A stretch of DNA of 28,386 nt from an uncultured Cellvibrio sp. (GTDB lineage: Bacteria; Pseudomonadota; Gammaproteobacteria; Pseudomonadales; Cellvibrionaceae), in NCBI GenBank assembly GCA_946481735.1, contig CAMLOU010000038.1:1-28386 (forward strand), in the 5' to 3' direction. Both the position numbers and the translations under genes were made by a program. Each line of letters opens with the position of its first letter. Within the stretch, counting starts at the first letter, position 1. This document shows, piece after piece, positions 1 to 8,522 of this stretch. Under the pieces are notes generated by a model. The model was not told where the DNA came from, did not search any database, and saw only the letters and a program-made list of their open reading frames with translations.

Positions 1-15
1 TTCCGATTCTGAGTA

Positions 16-118
16 AAGGATTGGGTAGAGGTTTGTGAGACACGCCGTGAACCCGTCCTTGGGGGCTCGACAGCGGCGTCCTGCCGCTGACGGTCTCACA
101 AACCTCTACCCAATCCTT
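16..118 (+). repeat. Nested-hairpin intergenic repeat, copy 1
   Basis: A perfect 25-base inverted repeat (16-40 with 94-118, plus a C-G pair at 41/93) encloses two smaller hairpins. The first is CCC-GTCCTT-GGG around 52-63. The second is CAGCGGC-GTCCT-GCCGCTG at 71-89. The order arm, GTGAA, small hairpin, GCTC, larger hairpin, arm is the same as in the copies at 4870-5041 and 22259-22386, although most stem bases differ. It ends 39 bases before the dnaE start codon. It may also terminate transcription of a gene left of the window, but no T-tract follows. The inverted repeat is seen directly; membership of one family is inferred from shared order and shared TCC-containing loops. Confidence 0.85.
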
Positions 119-157
119 CCGGATCATCGCGTTAATAAACGTTGAAAGTAAAAGCGT

Positions 158-3100
158 ATGACTACCAACTTTGTCCATCTTCGACTCCACACCGAATTCT
201 CACTGGTCGACAGCCTGGTGCGAATCAAGCCGTTGGTAAAACGTGTTGCCGAATTGAAGATGCCTGCCTGCGCGGTTACCGATCAAACCAATTTTTACGG
301 CCTCATCAAATTTTACAAAGCGGCACAAGGCGCCGGTATCAAGCCGATAGTGGGCAGTGATTTCCTGATGGCGAGTACCGATACCGAAGGCAAGCCCACT
401 TTATTAACCTTGTTGGCAGTGGACAACACCGGTTATAAAAATATTATTGAATTGATCTCCCGCGCCTGGCAGCACGGTCAGCAGCAGGGCATTGCCTATG
501 TGCAGCGTGAATGGATCAGTGAGCACAGTGCGGGTGTTATTGCGCTTTCCGGCGGTAAGCTTGGCGACGTAGGCATGTGTTTATTGGCAGGGCGCGCGGC
601 CCAAGCGCACGAATTGTTGCAGGGTTGGATGCGCGATTTCCCCAACCGCTTTTATCTGGAATTGCAGCGTACCGGTCGTGAAAACGATGAAGAATATTTG
701 CATCAAGCGGTTGCGTTGGCAGATGAAATGCAATGTCCCGTCGTGGCCACCAACGATGTGCGTTTTTTAAAACGTGATGAGTTTGAAGTGCATGAAGCGC
801 GCGTGTGTATCAGTGAAGGCCGCACTCTGGATGATCCACGTCGCGAGCGCCGCTATAGCGATCAACAATATTTGCGTTCGCCGGAAGAGATGGCGGAGTT
901 GTTCAGTGATATTCCGGAAGCGATTGCCAATACAGTTGAAATCGCCAAGCGTTGTAATGTTACGATTCAAATGGGTAAATACTTCCTGCCCGAATACCCG
1001 ATTCCTGAAGGCATGACGGAAGCGGAATTTTTTCGCAAGATTTCCCACGAAGGTCTGGAAGAAAGACTCGAACGTATCCTCGATAAATCCGCGCCGGATT
1101 ATGCCGAGCGGCGTAAGGTATACGATGACCGTTTGACGTTTGAACTCGACATTATTGTGCAGATGGGATTTCCCGGTTACTTCCTGATCGTAATGGATTT
1201 TATCCAGTGGGCCAAAGATCATGATATTCCGGTTGGGCCCGGCCGGGGTTCGGGTGCCGGCTCGCTCGTCGCTTACTCTTTAAAAATTACCGACCTCGAT
1301 CCGCTTGAATACGATTTGCTGTTTGAACGTTTCCTCAATCCCGAGCGGGTTTCCATGCCCGACTTCGACATCGACTTCTGCATGGATAATCGCGATAAAG
1401 TGATTTCCTATGTGGCCGATAATTATGGCCGCGATGCTGTCAGCCAGATTATTACCTTCGGTACCATGGCGGCCAAGGCGGTGGTGCGCGATGTGGCGCG
1501 TGTGCAAGGTAAGTCTTACGGACTTGCCGATAAACTATCAAAGATGATCCCGCCCACACCGGGCATGACATTGGAAGCGGCGCTGGAGCAGGAATCGATC
1601 CTGCGTGAATTTCTGGAGACGGATGGTGATGCCCAGGAAATCTGGGAGATGGCCAAACAACTGGAGGGATTGACGCGCAACGTCGGTAAACACGCCGGTG
1701 GTGTGGTGATTGCGCCCACCAAGCTCACCGATTTTTCGCCGCTGTTCTGCGACGAAACCGGCAGCGGTCTGGTAACCCAATTCGATAAAAACGATGTGGA
1801 AGAAGCGGGCCTGGTGAAGTTCGACTTCCTCGGTTTGCGCACGCTGACAATCATCGATTGGGCGCGCCTGATGATCGACAAGCAGCGCGCCAAAAAAGGC
1901 GAGCCGCCCCTGGATATCAGCGCCATTCCGCTTGATGATCCCAAAACCTTTTCGCTACTAAAACGCGCAGAAACTACCGCCGTATTCCAGTTGGAATCGC
2001 GCGGTATGAAAGACCTGATCAAACGTTTGCAACCGGATAACATTGAAGACCTGATCGCTCTGGTCGCCTTGTTCCGCCCCGGTCCTTTGGAATCGGGCAT
2101 GGTGGACGACTTTATCAACCGGAAACACGGCCGCGCCCAGGTTGCCTATCCCGACGCTAAATTTCAGCACGCCAGTTTGAAACCGGTACTTGAGCCGACT
2201 TACGGAGTCATTGTTTACCAGGAACAGGTGATGCAGATTGCGCAGGTACTTGCCGGCTATACGCTCGGCGGTGCAGATATGTTGCGTCGCGCGATGGGTA
2301 AGAAAAAACCTGAGGAGATGGCCAAGCAGCGCGAAGTCTTTGAAGACGGCGCCAAGAAGCAAGGCGTTGATCCAGACCTGGCGATCAAAATCTTCGACCT
2401 GGTAGAAAAGTTTGCGGGCTACGGTTTTAACAAATCGCACTCCGCTGCCTACGCCATCGTGTCGTATCAAACGGCTTGGTTAAAAGCTCATTATCCCGCG
2501 CACTTTATGGCGGCGACCATGTCGTCGGACATGGATAAAACCGACAAGGTGGTAACCTTCATCGAAGAATGTCGCCAGATGAAGTTGATGCCTTTGCCGC
2601 CGGATGTGAACAGCGGTGAATTCCATTTTACGGTGAATGATGCCGGCAATATTATCTACGGCCTCGGCGCGATCAAAGGCTTGGGCGAAGGCCCGGTTGA
2701 AAGTATCATCGCTGCACGCAATGAAGGCGGACCCTTTAAAAATTTATTTGATTTCTGCGCGCGTATTGATCCACGAAAAGTCAACAAGCGCGCGCTCGAA
2801 GCGCTGATTCGTTCCGGTGCAGCCGATAAGCTCGGGCCGGGCATTAATATCGATCACGATCGCGCGGTGATGTTTGCGGCAATGAACGAGGCTGTCAAAA
2901 CCGCTGAACAGTCAGCTGCGAACAGCAGTGCCGGCATGATGGATTTATTTGGTGATGTGGTGCCCAGCGCTGGCAGCGATGAAGATGTTTACCGCGATTT
3001 TCATCGCGTGCGCAGCTGGACCATGAAAGAGCGTCTGCATGCGGAAAAAGAAACGCTCGGTTTGTATCTTACCGGTCACCCTATCGATGAATACGACAGT

Positions 3101-3658
3101 GAATTGAATCACCTGGTGTCATCGCGCATCGCGGATTTGAAACCGGAAAAAAGTAACCAGACTGTTGCGGGTCTGGTTGTGGCGCAGCGTGTAATGAAGA
3201 CCAAGCGTGGCGACACCATGGCCTTTGTAACCCTGGATGATCGAACCGGCCGCATTGAGGTCGCCATCTTTTCAGACACCTATAACCAATCCCGCGACCT
3301 GTTGATGAAAGACGGCTTGCTGGTGATCAACGGTCAGGTCAGTTACGACGATTACAGCGGCTTGCTAAAAATGCGTGCTGACACCATCAGCCTGCTGTCA
3401 GATGTGCGCCAGGAAAAAGCGCGGGAATTATGCCTGGAGTTGGAGTCCGGCAACTTACCGGCAAACTTCATCCGTGAATTGAGCGATATCCTCGATCCCT
3501 ACCGCGAGGGGCGTTGCCCCCTGGTGATTGACTACCAGCGTAGCAACGCCCGGGCACAGCTGCGCCTGGGGAATGCCTGGCTGGTTCGGCCGGAGGACGA
3601 TTTATTGCAGCGCCTGCGCGACCAATACGGAACCACGAAAGTGCGGCTGGTTTATTAA
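158..3658 (+). CDS. dnaE: DNA polymerase III subunit alpha
   Basis: Catalytic subunit of the replicative DNA polymerase III holoenzyme, acting in the cytoplasm at the fork. The 1166-residue length fits the DnaE1 type of E. coli. The PHP domain begins at once ([10 protein letters not shown] near residue 7). The polymerase core carries PDFDIDF with catalytic aspartates D402 and D404, and the third acid D556 lies in KFDFLGL. A helix-hairpin-helix region follows. The clamp-binding motif is MMDLFG at 927-932, and an OB fold ([16 protein letters not shown] onward) lies near residues 1005-1085. The ATG at 158 is chosen because the protein aligns with the known DnaE N-terminus; the Shine-Dalgarno is weak (GAAAG). 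accA follows on the same strand after 194 bases, the usual gammaproteobacterial order. No defects are seen. Confidence 0.98.
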   Translation: MTTNFVHLRLHTEFSLVDSLVRIKPLVKRVAELKMPACAVTDQTNFYGLIKFYKAAQGAGIKPIVGSDFLMASTDTEGKPTLLTLLAVDNTGYKNIIELISRAWQHGQQQGIAYVQREWISEHSAGVIALSGGKLGDVGMCLLAGRAAQAHELLQGWMRDFPNRFYLELQRTGRENDEEYLHQAVALADEMQCPVVATNDVRFLKRDEFEVHEARVCISEGRTLDDPRRERRYSDQQYLRSPEEMAELFSDIPEAIANTVEIAKRCNVTIQMGKYFLPEYPIPEGMTEAEFFRKISHEGLEERLERILDKSAPDYAERRKVYDDRLTFELDIIVQMGFPGYFLIVMDFIQWAKDHDIPVGPGRGSGAGSLVAYSLKITDLDPLEYDLLFERFLNPERVSMPDFDIDFCMDNRDKVISYVADNYGRDAVSQIITFGTMAAKAVVRDVARVQGKSYGLADKLSKMIPPTPGMTLEAALEQESILREFLETDGDAQEIWEMAKQLEGLTRNVGKHAGGVVIAPTKLTDFSPLFCDETGSGLVTQFDKNDVEEAGLVKFDFLGLRTLTIIDWARLMIDKQRAKKGEPPLDISAIPLDDPKTFSLLKRAETTAVFQLESRGMKDLIKRLQPDNIEDLIALVALFRPGPLESGMVDDFINRKHGRAQVAYPDAKFQHASLKPVLEPTYGVIVYQEQVMQIAQVLAGYTLGGADMLRRAMGKKKPEEMAKQREVFEDGAKKQGVDPDLAIKIFDLVEKFAGYGFNKSHSAAYAIVSYQTAWLKAHYPAHFMAATMSSDMDKTDKVVTFIEECRQMKLMPLPPDVNSGEFHFTVNDAGNIIYGLGAIKGLGEGPVESIIAARNEGGPFKNLFDFCARIDPRKVNKRALEALIRSGAADKLGPGINIDHDRAVMFAAMNEAVKTAEQSAANSSAGMMDLFGDVVPSAGSDEDVYRDFHRVRSWTMKERLHAEKETLGLYLTGHPIDEYDSELNHLVSSRIADLKPEKSNQTVAGLVVAQRVMKTKRGDTMAFVTLDDRTGRIEVAIFSDTYNQSRDLLMKDGLLVINGQVSYDDYSGLLKMRADTISLLSDVRQEKARELCLELESGNLPANFIRELSDILDPYREGRCPLVIDYQRSNARAQLRLGNAWLVRPEDDLLQRLRDQYGTTKVRLVY

Positions 3659-3713
3659 CCGATCAGCTTGGCCGCTAAGCTATTGATTGCTTTTACATTT
3701 CATCAGGAAAATA

Positions 3714-3739
3714 TGCCCCGGAGGTCGACTCGCGGGGCA
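3714..3739 (+). other. GC-rich hairpin between dnaE and accA
   Basis: TGCCCCG (3714-3720) pairs with CGGGGCA (3733-3739), with further GAG/CTC pairing inside. It lies 56 bases after the dnaE stop. The bases after it (CTTTAG) are not a proper T-tract, so it is at best a weak terminator or an mRNA 3'-end stabiliser ahead of accA. Confidence 0.4.
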
Positions 3740-3852
3740 CTTTAGCGTATCTTAGGCGGCCTTATCGTGCCCGGCGTATCTGGAGACTCATCCGGAGTGG
3801 CACCTGAATAAATCACCACGCGACACACACAAACCTTGAGCCAGTTAGTGAT

Positions 3853-4803
3853 ATGAATCTGAATTATCTGGATTTTGAACAGCCGATTGCGGTCCTGGAA
3901 GGCAAGATCGAGGAGCTGCAATTGGTTGGCAATGCCAACGATCTTAACATCGCGGACGAGATCGCCAAGCTGCGTGAAAAAAGTACCAAACTGACCGAAA
4001 GTATTTATTCCAACCTAACTCCCTGGGATATCGTCAAGGTAGCCCGCCATCCCCAACGTCCTTATTCATCGGACTACATCAGTCGGGTATTTACCGATTG
4101 GGATGAGTTGCACGGCGACCGTCACTTTGGTGACGACAAGGCGATCATCGGCGGTGTGGCGCGTCTTGACGGCAAACCGGTGATGGTGATCGGCGAAGAA
4201 AAAGGCCGTACCGTCCACGACAAGGTATACCGCAATTTCGGTATGCCCAAACCCGAAGGTTATCGCAAAGCCTTGCGCCTGATGGAGATGGCCGAACGTT
4301 TCAAATTGCCCGTGCTGACGCTGATCGATACCCCCGGTGCCTACCCGGGTATCGACTCGGAAGAGCGCGGCATCTCCGAAGCTATTGCCCAGAACCTTGC
4401 CGTGATGTCGCGTCTGCGCACGCCGATTATTTGTACGGTGATCGGTGAAGGCTCATCCGGCGGTGCTTTGGCCATCGGCGTGGGTGATCACCTCAACATG
4501 CTGCAATACTCCACGTACTTCGTGATTTCACCAGAAGGCTGCGCCAATATTATCTGGAAGACCGTCGCCAAAGCGCCGGACGCCGCGCAGGCAATGGGTG
4601 TTACCTCCAAGGTGTTGGAAGATCTGGGCATTGTGGATGAAACCATTCCCGAGCCGTTAGGTGGTGCCCATCGCAATATCGATGCCATGGCCGTAAAACT
4701 GCAAGAGCGTTTGATTGATCAGGTTGATCGCTTGAGTAAGGAACACATTGATAATGTGCTGGAACGTCGTTACCAACGGTTGATGAGTTACGGAAACCCA
4801 TAA
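3853..4803 (+). CDS. accA: Acetyl-CoA carboxylase carboxyltransferase subunit alpha
   Basis: AccA pairs with AccD to form the carboxyltransferase that moves CO2 from carboxybiotin on AccB to acetyl-CoA, giving malonyl-CoA for fatty acid synthesis. The 316 residues match the family length (about 319 in E. coli). Recognisable family segments include LDFEQPIA near the N-terminus, [36 protein letters not shown], the crotonase-fold oxyanion region [15 protein letters not shown], and the C-terminal [10 protein letters not shown]. The ATG at 3853 gives the standard N-terminus [10 protein letters not shown]. The gene sits downstream of dnaE and is followed by repeat copy 2 and a strong terminator, so it probably ends this transcription unit. 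Confidence 0.98.
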   Translation: MNLNYLDFEQPIAVLEGKIEELQLVGNANDLNIADEIAKLREKSTKLTESIYSNLTPWDIVKVARHPQRPYSSDYISRVFTDWDELHGDRHFGDDKAIIGGVARLDGKPVMVIGEEKGRTVHDKVYRNFGMPKPEGYRKALRLMEMAERFKLPVLTLIDTPGAYPGIDSEERGISEAIAQNLAVMSRLRTPIICTVIGEGSSGGALAIGVGDHLNMLQYSTYFVISPEGCANIIWKTVAKAPDAAQAMGVTSKVLEDLGIVDETIPEPLGGAHRNIDAMAVKLQERLIDQVDRLSKEHIDNVLERRYQRLMSYGNP

Positions 4804-4869
4804 TTTATTATTTCGGTTTTTTGGGCTGACAAATTTCAGCATTCCATTTCGATGTCTGCTCCAAAAATC

Positions 4870-5041
4870 CACATTGCACAATGTGAGTTTGGCGTCAGGG
4901 ATTAGGTTTCGAAACCCTCAAGTCAGGGACGACTTGAGGGAGCTACAGGGATGTATTCATGCGTTTTCGAAACCTAATCCCTGACGACAAACGGATTGCG
5001 AAGTACCTCTAACGTCAAACTGGTTAAGTGCCAGTGCATAA
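4870..5041 (-). repeat. Nested-hairpin intergenic repeat, copy 2
   Basis: The outer arms 4893-4914 and 4965-4986 are a perfect 22-base inverted repeat ending in GGTTTCGAAA. Inside, read on the minus strand, are TACA-TCCC-TGTA (4944-4955) and a perfect 10-pair hairpin with loop GTCCCT (4915-4940). The inner part is almost identical to copy 3 at 22259-22386 but in the opposite orientation. Outside the arms, both ends carry similar segments in inverted orientation: GCACAATG-NN-AGTTTGGCGT on the left (from about 4876) and TAACGTCAAACT-N6-GTGCCAGTGCATAA on the right (5010-5041). This resembles imperfect terminal inverted repeats. The element lies between the accA stop and the terminator shared with ybiT. 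Confidence 0.85.
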
Positions 5042-5042
5042 T

Positions 5043-5069
5043 AAAAAGCCCGCAATCGCGGGCTTTTTT
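5043..5069. terminator. Bidirectional rho-independent terminator
   Basis: GCCCGC (5048-5053), loop AATC, GCGGGC (5058-5063), flanked by A5 on the left and T6 on the right. It lies between convergent accA (+) and ybiT (-) and can terminate both. Confidence 0.9.
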
Positions 5070-5079
5070 GTAAGCAAAA

Positions 5080-6669
5080 TTAACTGGTATAAATTCCCTG
5101 GCTCCGTAAATAATCCTCATAATTCCCATGAAAATCGATTAACCCACTGGGCTGCATATCAATAATCCGGGTCGCCAATGACGAGACAAATTCACGGTCA
5201 TGGCTGACAAAAATCAGCGTACCGGGATAATTTTCCAGCGCCAGGTTCAAAGCCTCAATCGACTCCATATCCAGGTGGTTGGTCGGTTCATCGAGCAGCA
5301 TCACGTTCGGATTGATCAAGCTGAGTTTGCCGAACAACATCCTGCCTTTTTCACCGCCGGATAACACTTTCACATTTTTCTTAACGTCATCATTGGAAAA
5401 CAGCATCCGTCCCAGTGCACCGCGCACCAGTTGTTCATCACCTTTGGTCCACTGTTTCATCCAGTCGAACAAATTGCTGTCTTCCGCAAAATCGGCGGCG
5501 TGGTCTTGGGCGAAATAACCGATCTCCGCTTGTTCAGCCCATTTCACTGTGCCATTGTCCGGCGCGAGGTCGCCGTAGAGGCAGCGTAACAAGGTCGTCT
5601 TGCCCGCGCCGTTGGGGCCGATGATGGCAATGCGTTCTCCGGCTTCGACTTGCAGGCTCAGGTCTTCGAACAGGTTCTTGTCGAAGCCTTTGGTCAACTG
5701 GTCCAGTGTAACGGCCTGGCGATGTAATTTTTTATTTTGCGTAAAGCGAATATAAGGGCTGACGCGGCTGGAAGGCTTAACATCTTCCAGTTGGATTTTT
5801 TCAATCTGGCGCGCACGTGAGGTGGCTTGTTTCGCTTTGGACGCGTTGGCAGAGAAGCGGCTGACGAAGGTTTGCAGTTCAGCAATCTGTGCTTTTTTCT
5901 TGGCGTTTTCGTTAAGCAGTTTTTCCCGCGCCTGGGTGGAGGCGGTCATATAGTCATCATAGTTGCCGGGATAAATACGCAGCTCGCCGTAGTCCAGGTC
6001 GGCCATATGGGTGCAGACCGCATTCAGGAAGTGACGGTCGTGGGAAATAATAATGATGGTGCTGTTGCGCTGGCTGAGCACGTTCTCCAGCCAGCGAATG
6101 GTGTTGATGTCGAGGTTGTTGGTCGGTTCGTCCAGCAGTAATACATCCGGGTCGGAAAACAATGCCTGGGCCAGCAATACACGCAATTTCCAGCCGGGAG
6201 CTACGGCACTCATCGGGCCGGTATGCTGTTCAATAGGAATATCCAGGCCAAGTAATAATTCACCGGCACGGGCTTCGGCGGTGTAACCGTCCATCTCCGC
6301 AAAAGCGACTTCAAGTTCTGCGACGCGCATACCGTCCGCTTCGCTCATCTCGGCCTGGCTGTAGATGCGGTCGCGCTCGGCTTTCACTTGCCAGAGTTCG
6401 TCGTGGCCCATGATTACGGTATCGAGGACGGTGAAGTCTTCGTAAGCAAACTGATCCTGTCTGAGTTTCCCGAGCCGCGTGTCCGGTTCCAGCATCACCT
6501 GGCCTGCAGATGGCTCCTGGTCACCACCGAGGATTTTCATGAAGGTGGATTTGCCGCAGCCGTTCGCACCAATCAGGCCGTAACGGTTGCCGTTATTGAA
6601 TTTGACGGACACATTTTCGAACAGGGGTTTTGCACCAAATTGCATGGTGATATTAGCGGTGGATATCAC
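5080..6669 (-). CDS. ybiT: ABC-F family ATPase YbiT
   Basis: Soluble ABC-F protein with two ATP-binding cassettes and no membrane domain; ABC-F proteins act on ribosomes, and YbiT is the orthologue this resembles. The first cassette has Walker [10 protein letters not shown] at 34-42, a degenerate signature (APGWKLR near 157-163) and Walker [12 protein letters not shown] from 177. The interdomain linker at about 241-310 is highly charged ([20 protein letters not shown]). The second cassette has Walker [10 protein letters not shown] at 351-359, signature LSGGE at 436-440 and Walker [12 protein letters not shown]. At 529 residues it matches E. coli YbiT (about 530). The degenerate first signature is also found in E. 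coli YbiT. It converges on accA across the shared terminator. Confidence 0.95.
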   Translation of the reverse strand: MISTANITMQFGAKPLFENVSVKFNNGNRYGLIGANGCGKSTFMKILGGDQEPSAGQVMLEPDTRLGKLRQDQFAYEDFTVLDTVIMGHDELWQVKAERDRIYSQAEMSEADGMRVAELEVAFAEMDGYTAEARAGELLLGLDIPIEQHTGPMSAVAPGWKLRVLLAQALFSDPDVLLLDEPTNNLDINTIRWLENVLSQRNSTIIIISHDRHFLNAVCTHMADLDYGELRIYPGNYDDYMTASTQAREKLLNENAKKKAQIAELQTFVSRFSANASKAKQATSRARQIEKIQLEDVKPSSRVSPYIRFTQNKKLHRQAVTLDQLTKGFDKNLFEDLSLQVEAGERIAIIGPNGAGKTTLLRCLYGDLAPDNGTVKWAEQAEIGYFAQDHAADFAEDSNLFDWMKQWTKGDEQLVRGALGRMLFSNDDVKKNVKVLSGGEKGRMLFGKLSLINPNVMLLDEPTNHLDMESIEALNLALENYPGTLIFVSHDREFVSSLATRIIDMQPSGLIDFHGNYEDYLRSQGIYTS

Positions 6670-6761
6670 AGGTAACGTCTCAGGATGAGGCTAACAGCCG
6701 AGTTAAAAGGCGGGCATTCTAGCCTAGTTGAGGCTACGGCAGGGACTTTTTGCGGCAATTG

Positions 6762-6781
6762 GCCCCGGTGGTTACCGGGGC
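6762..6781 (-). other. Strong hairpin downstream of the membrane-anchored protein gene
   Basis: GCCCCGGT (6762-6769) pairs with ACCGGGGC (6774-6781) around the loop GGTT. Read on the minus strand it follows the stop of the gene at 6801 by about 20 bases. No T-tract follows directly; a short T run lies further on. It may be a weak terminator or a 3'-end barrier. A second small hairpin AGCCT-AGTTG-AGGCT lies at 6721-6735. Confidence 0.4.
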
Positions 6782-6800
6782 TGTGAGGGGCGGGCGTTAC

Positions 6801-7331
6801 TCAGGCACTCGCCAGCAGGCGATCATACTTGCGGCTGAGCATGTCATAAAACTGCTCCCGCACTTGCAGGATAGATTGCTTCAGCGCGGCGATTTGCTCC
6901 TGGGTAATGTCCTGGCGGCCCACATACACCTGCTTGCGAAACAACGCAATGCGTGCGCCGTACAGACGCAGGCTGCGTTCCAGGTTCTTTTCGCCCAACA
7001 TCAGCAGCTTGGCTTCGGCCTCCGCCAGCTTTTTGAATTCGGTCACCAGTTCGGTATTGACTACGTCCAGCTCCAGCTTGCGCGCCACGGGCCATTGCTC
7101 GCCGAATTGGATGGACTCCAATACCAGCGTCGAATATTTGGCGAAGATATGGCTGACCGTCCCCACGTTGGCAGAGACGTTCTCCAGAATTTCCAGGCGG
7201 CGATTACCCGGTGACAGTTGCTGTGCGTGCTGGCGGCGCAGTACCAGCCAACCGCTGAACACGGCGATAAGAGCGCCAAAACCCATCTTGAGCGAGGTTT
7301 CACTCAGCTGCAGTAAGGTTTCCATATCCAT
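6801..7331 (-). CDS. Membrane-anchored protein of unknown function
   Basis: I do not recognise this 176-residue protein. One hydrophobic segment near residues 14-31 (KMGFGALIAVFSGWLVLR) should act as an N-terminal membrane anchor. The remaining ~145 residues are strongly helical and charged, with likely coiled-coil stretches (ELVTEFKKLAEAEAKLLML and ITQEQIAALKQSILQVREQF). This suggests a single-span protein with a cytoplasmic or periplasmic helical bundle. The ATG at 7331 is favoured because AGAGGTAG lies 7 bases upstream on the minus strand; an internal ATG two codons later is also possible. It follows the yciH-DUF3820 pair after an 89-base gap, so it could share their transcript. That gap can fold so as to cover the ribosome-binding site (see 7337-7386). 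Confidence 0.8.
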   Translation of the reverse strand: MDMETLLQLSETSLKMGFGALIAVFSGWLVLRRQHAQQLSPGNRRLEILENVSANVGTVSHIFAKYSTLVLESIQFGEQWPVARKLELDVVNTELVTEFKKLAEAEAKLLMLGEKNLERSLRLYGARIALFRKQVYVGRQDITQEQIAALKQSILQVREQFYDMLSRKYDRLLASA

Positions 7332-7336
7332 GCTTG

Positions 7337-7386
7337 CTACCTCTATCTGTCAAAAAAACGGCATTGGGGATGATTACCAGAGGTAG
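7337..7386 (-). promoter_or_regulatory. Inverted repeat that could cover a ribosome-binding site
   Basis: On the minus strand CTACCTCT (7386-7379) is complementary to AGAGGTAG (7344-7337), the Shine-Dalgarno region of the gene starting at 7331. After a 2-base bulge, TTG/CAA pairing can extend the stem to 11 pairs. The 34-base loop includes a T7 run. Folding would block translation initiation. The pairing is visible in the sequence; a regulatory role is inferred. Confidence 0.4.
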
Positions 7387-7420
7387 AGCAAAAAGCAGGC
7401 CAGCGACATAGGGAGCGGTA

Positions 7421-7654
7421 TCAGCGAGTGGCCTTGCGTAACGGGGCTAATAACCCTTCGAGGCCATTCAACTTGATCTCATAGAGTAAGGCCAGTTGCT
7501 GACCCAATTTACCTTTGGGGAATCCTTTTCCGGCCATCCATACCAGATAGGGCTCCGGCAAATCCGCCAGCACGCGGCCTTCATATTTTCCAAAGGGCAT
7601 CGCCTGGGTTACAAGATCGCGCAGGAGTTGTGGGTCGGGTTGATGGCTGTCCAT
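7421..7654 (-). CDS. DUF3820 family protein
   Basis: Small cytoplasmic protein of 77 residues. The core MPFGKYEGRVLADLPEPYLV followed by WMAGKGFPKGKLGQQL is typical of the DUF3820 family (Pfam name QSregVF_b, putative quorum-sensing-regulated virulence factor). The function is not established. The start is set at the ATG at 7654 (MDSHQPDP) rather than further upstream in frame, because the upstream part overlaps yciH and does not resemble the family. This ATG lies one base after the yciH stop, with GGTGG just before it, so translation is probably coupled to yciH. There is no signal peptide or membrane segment. Confidence 0.85.
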   Translation of the reverse strand: MDSHQPDPQLLRDLVTQAMPFGKYEGRVLADLPEPYLVWMAGKGFPKGKLGQQLALLYEIKLNGLEGLLAPLRKATR

Positions 7655-7655
7655 A

Positions 7656-7982
7656 TCAGCCACCGGCCAGTTTGACGGTGAAGCCGCGTTTTTCCAGCTC
7701 CACTTTGATCTTGTCGCGATGATCGCCCTGGATTTCAATGATGCCATCCTTAACCGCTCCGCCGCCGCCACAGAGTTGTTTGAGTTGTTTCGCGATGGCT
7801 TTCAAGTCATCGCCGGTTGCAGGAATTCCACTGATCGTCGTGACGCCTTTACCGTTTCGGCCGGCAATCTCCCGCCGAATGCGCACAATACCGTCGCCTT
7901 GTGGCGCGGAGGGAGGTGGATTCTTGTCTTCCTTGATACGACCGGTTTCGGTGGAATAAACCAGACGGCTGTTTTTACTCAT
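7656..7982 (-). CDS. yciH: SUI1-family translation factor YciH
   Basis: Bacterial homologue of eukaryotic initiation factor eIF1/SUI1. E. coli YciH has been linked to fidelity of translation initiation and to stress-time inhibition of translation. The 108 residues contain the standard N-terminus RLVYSTETGRI, the basic region VRIRREIAGRNGKGVTTI, and the SUI1 core KQLCGGGGAVKDGIIEIQGD, ending in VKLAGG as in E. coli. GGGAGG stands about 5 bases before the ATG. It heads a leftward unit with the DUF3820 gene and is divergent from the cytochrome c gene across about 130 bases. Confidence 0.95.
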   Translation of the reverse strand: MSKNSRLVYSTETGRIKEDKNPPPSAPQGDGIVRIRREIAGRNGKGVTTISGIPATGDDLKAIAKQLKQLCGGGGAVKDGIIEIQGDHRDKIKVELEKRGFTVKLAGG

Positions 7983-8037
7983 AAGATCCTCCCGATGAGC
8001 GAGCGTTAACGAGGGCGGTGATGATAACGCAATTGGC

Positions 8038-8068
8038 TTGAGCCGTGCCGGGTGAGCAGTGTTAGAAT
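8038..8068 (+). promoter_or_regulatory. Possible sigma70 promoter for the cytochrome c operon
   Basis: TTGAGC (8038-8043) and TAGAAT (8063-8068), spaced by 19 bases. If used, transcription starts after the GTG at 8052. That supports translation of the cytochrome from the GTG at 8112. The long spacing makes the call tentative. Confidence 0.35.
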
Positions 8069-8111
8069 CCTGCGCGATTTTCTATTCACCATCAAAATAA
8101 CCGGGTGCCAC

Positions 8112-8522
8112 GTGAAGCTGACGAATCTACCTATCTTGTCCGTCGGAGCCCGCGCTGCGAGCATTCTCGGCATATCGCTGGCTTTGCTGGCCTGTTCAGA
8201 GCAAGTGCCGCCTGCGGCAGCAAGCCTGTCACAGGAAGCGCAACTGATCCAGATGGGAAGCCAGACGGCGCGTATGTGCGTCGGGTGTCATGGACCCAAA
8301 GGCATCTCCCGGGTGACCTCCTACCCGTCGATCGCCGGCCAACCCCAAGCCTATCTGGCAGACCAACTGCGCGCCTTTCGCGACGGAATACGGGAAAATC
8401 CAATGATGAGTTCTATCGCCAAAAGTATGGACGACGAGGACATCCTGGCATTGAGTCATTACTTTGCCAGCCTTCCCGGTCCGGTTGAGACAGAGCAAGA
8501 CACGCAGGGGCAAGCACAATGA
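8112..8522 (+). CDS. Cytochrome c lipoprotein, single haem
   Basis: Predicted envelope electron-transfer protein of about 136 residues. The N-terminus KLTNLP plus a hydrophobic stretch ends in the lipobox LLAC, so C28 would be lipidated. One haem-binding motif CVGCH lies at 56-60. The downstream pattern (YPSIAGQPQAYLADQLRAF, then RENPMMSSIA and LSHYFASLPG) resembles one half of cytochrome c4; a methionine in NPMMSS is the likely sixth ligand. The GTG at 8112 is preferred over the in-frame GTG at 8052, because it gives a normal lipoprotein signal and a possible promoter overlaps the upstream start. The stop overlaps the next gene by 4 bases (ATGA), implying translational coupling. Confidence 0.85.
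   Translation: MKLTNLPILSVGARAASILGISLALLACSEQVPPAAASLSQEAQLIQMGSQTARMCVGCHGPKGISRVTSYPSIAGQPQAYLADQLRAFRDGIRENPMMSSIAKSMDDEDILALSHYFASLPGPVETEQDTQGQAQ

Noticed and set aside
16..118. CRISPR-like or tRNA-like structure
   Set aside because: There is no array of spaced direct repeats and no cloverleaf or CCA end; the structure is an inverted repeat with nested hairpins.
767..1222. Minus-strand open frame inside dnaE
   Set aside because: It lies wholly within the conserved polymerase gene and shows no domain or ribosome-binding site; it is a shadow frame.
8052..8054. GTG start for the cytochrome c gene
   Set aside because: It would put 20 extra residues before a normal lipoprotein signal and lies upstream of a plausible -10 element; the GTG at 8112 fits better.
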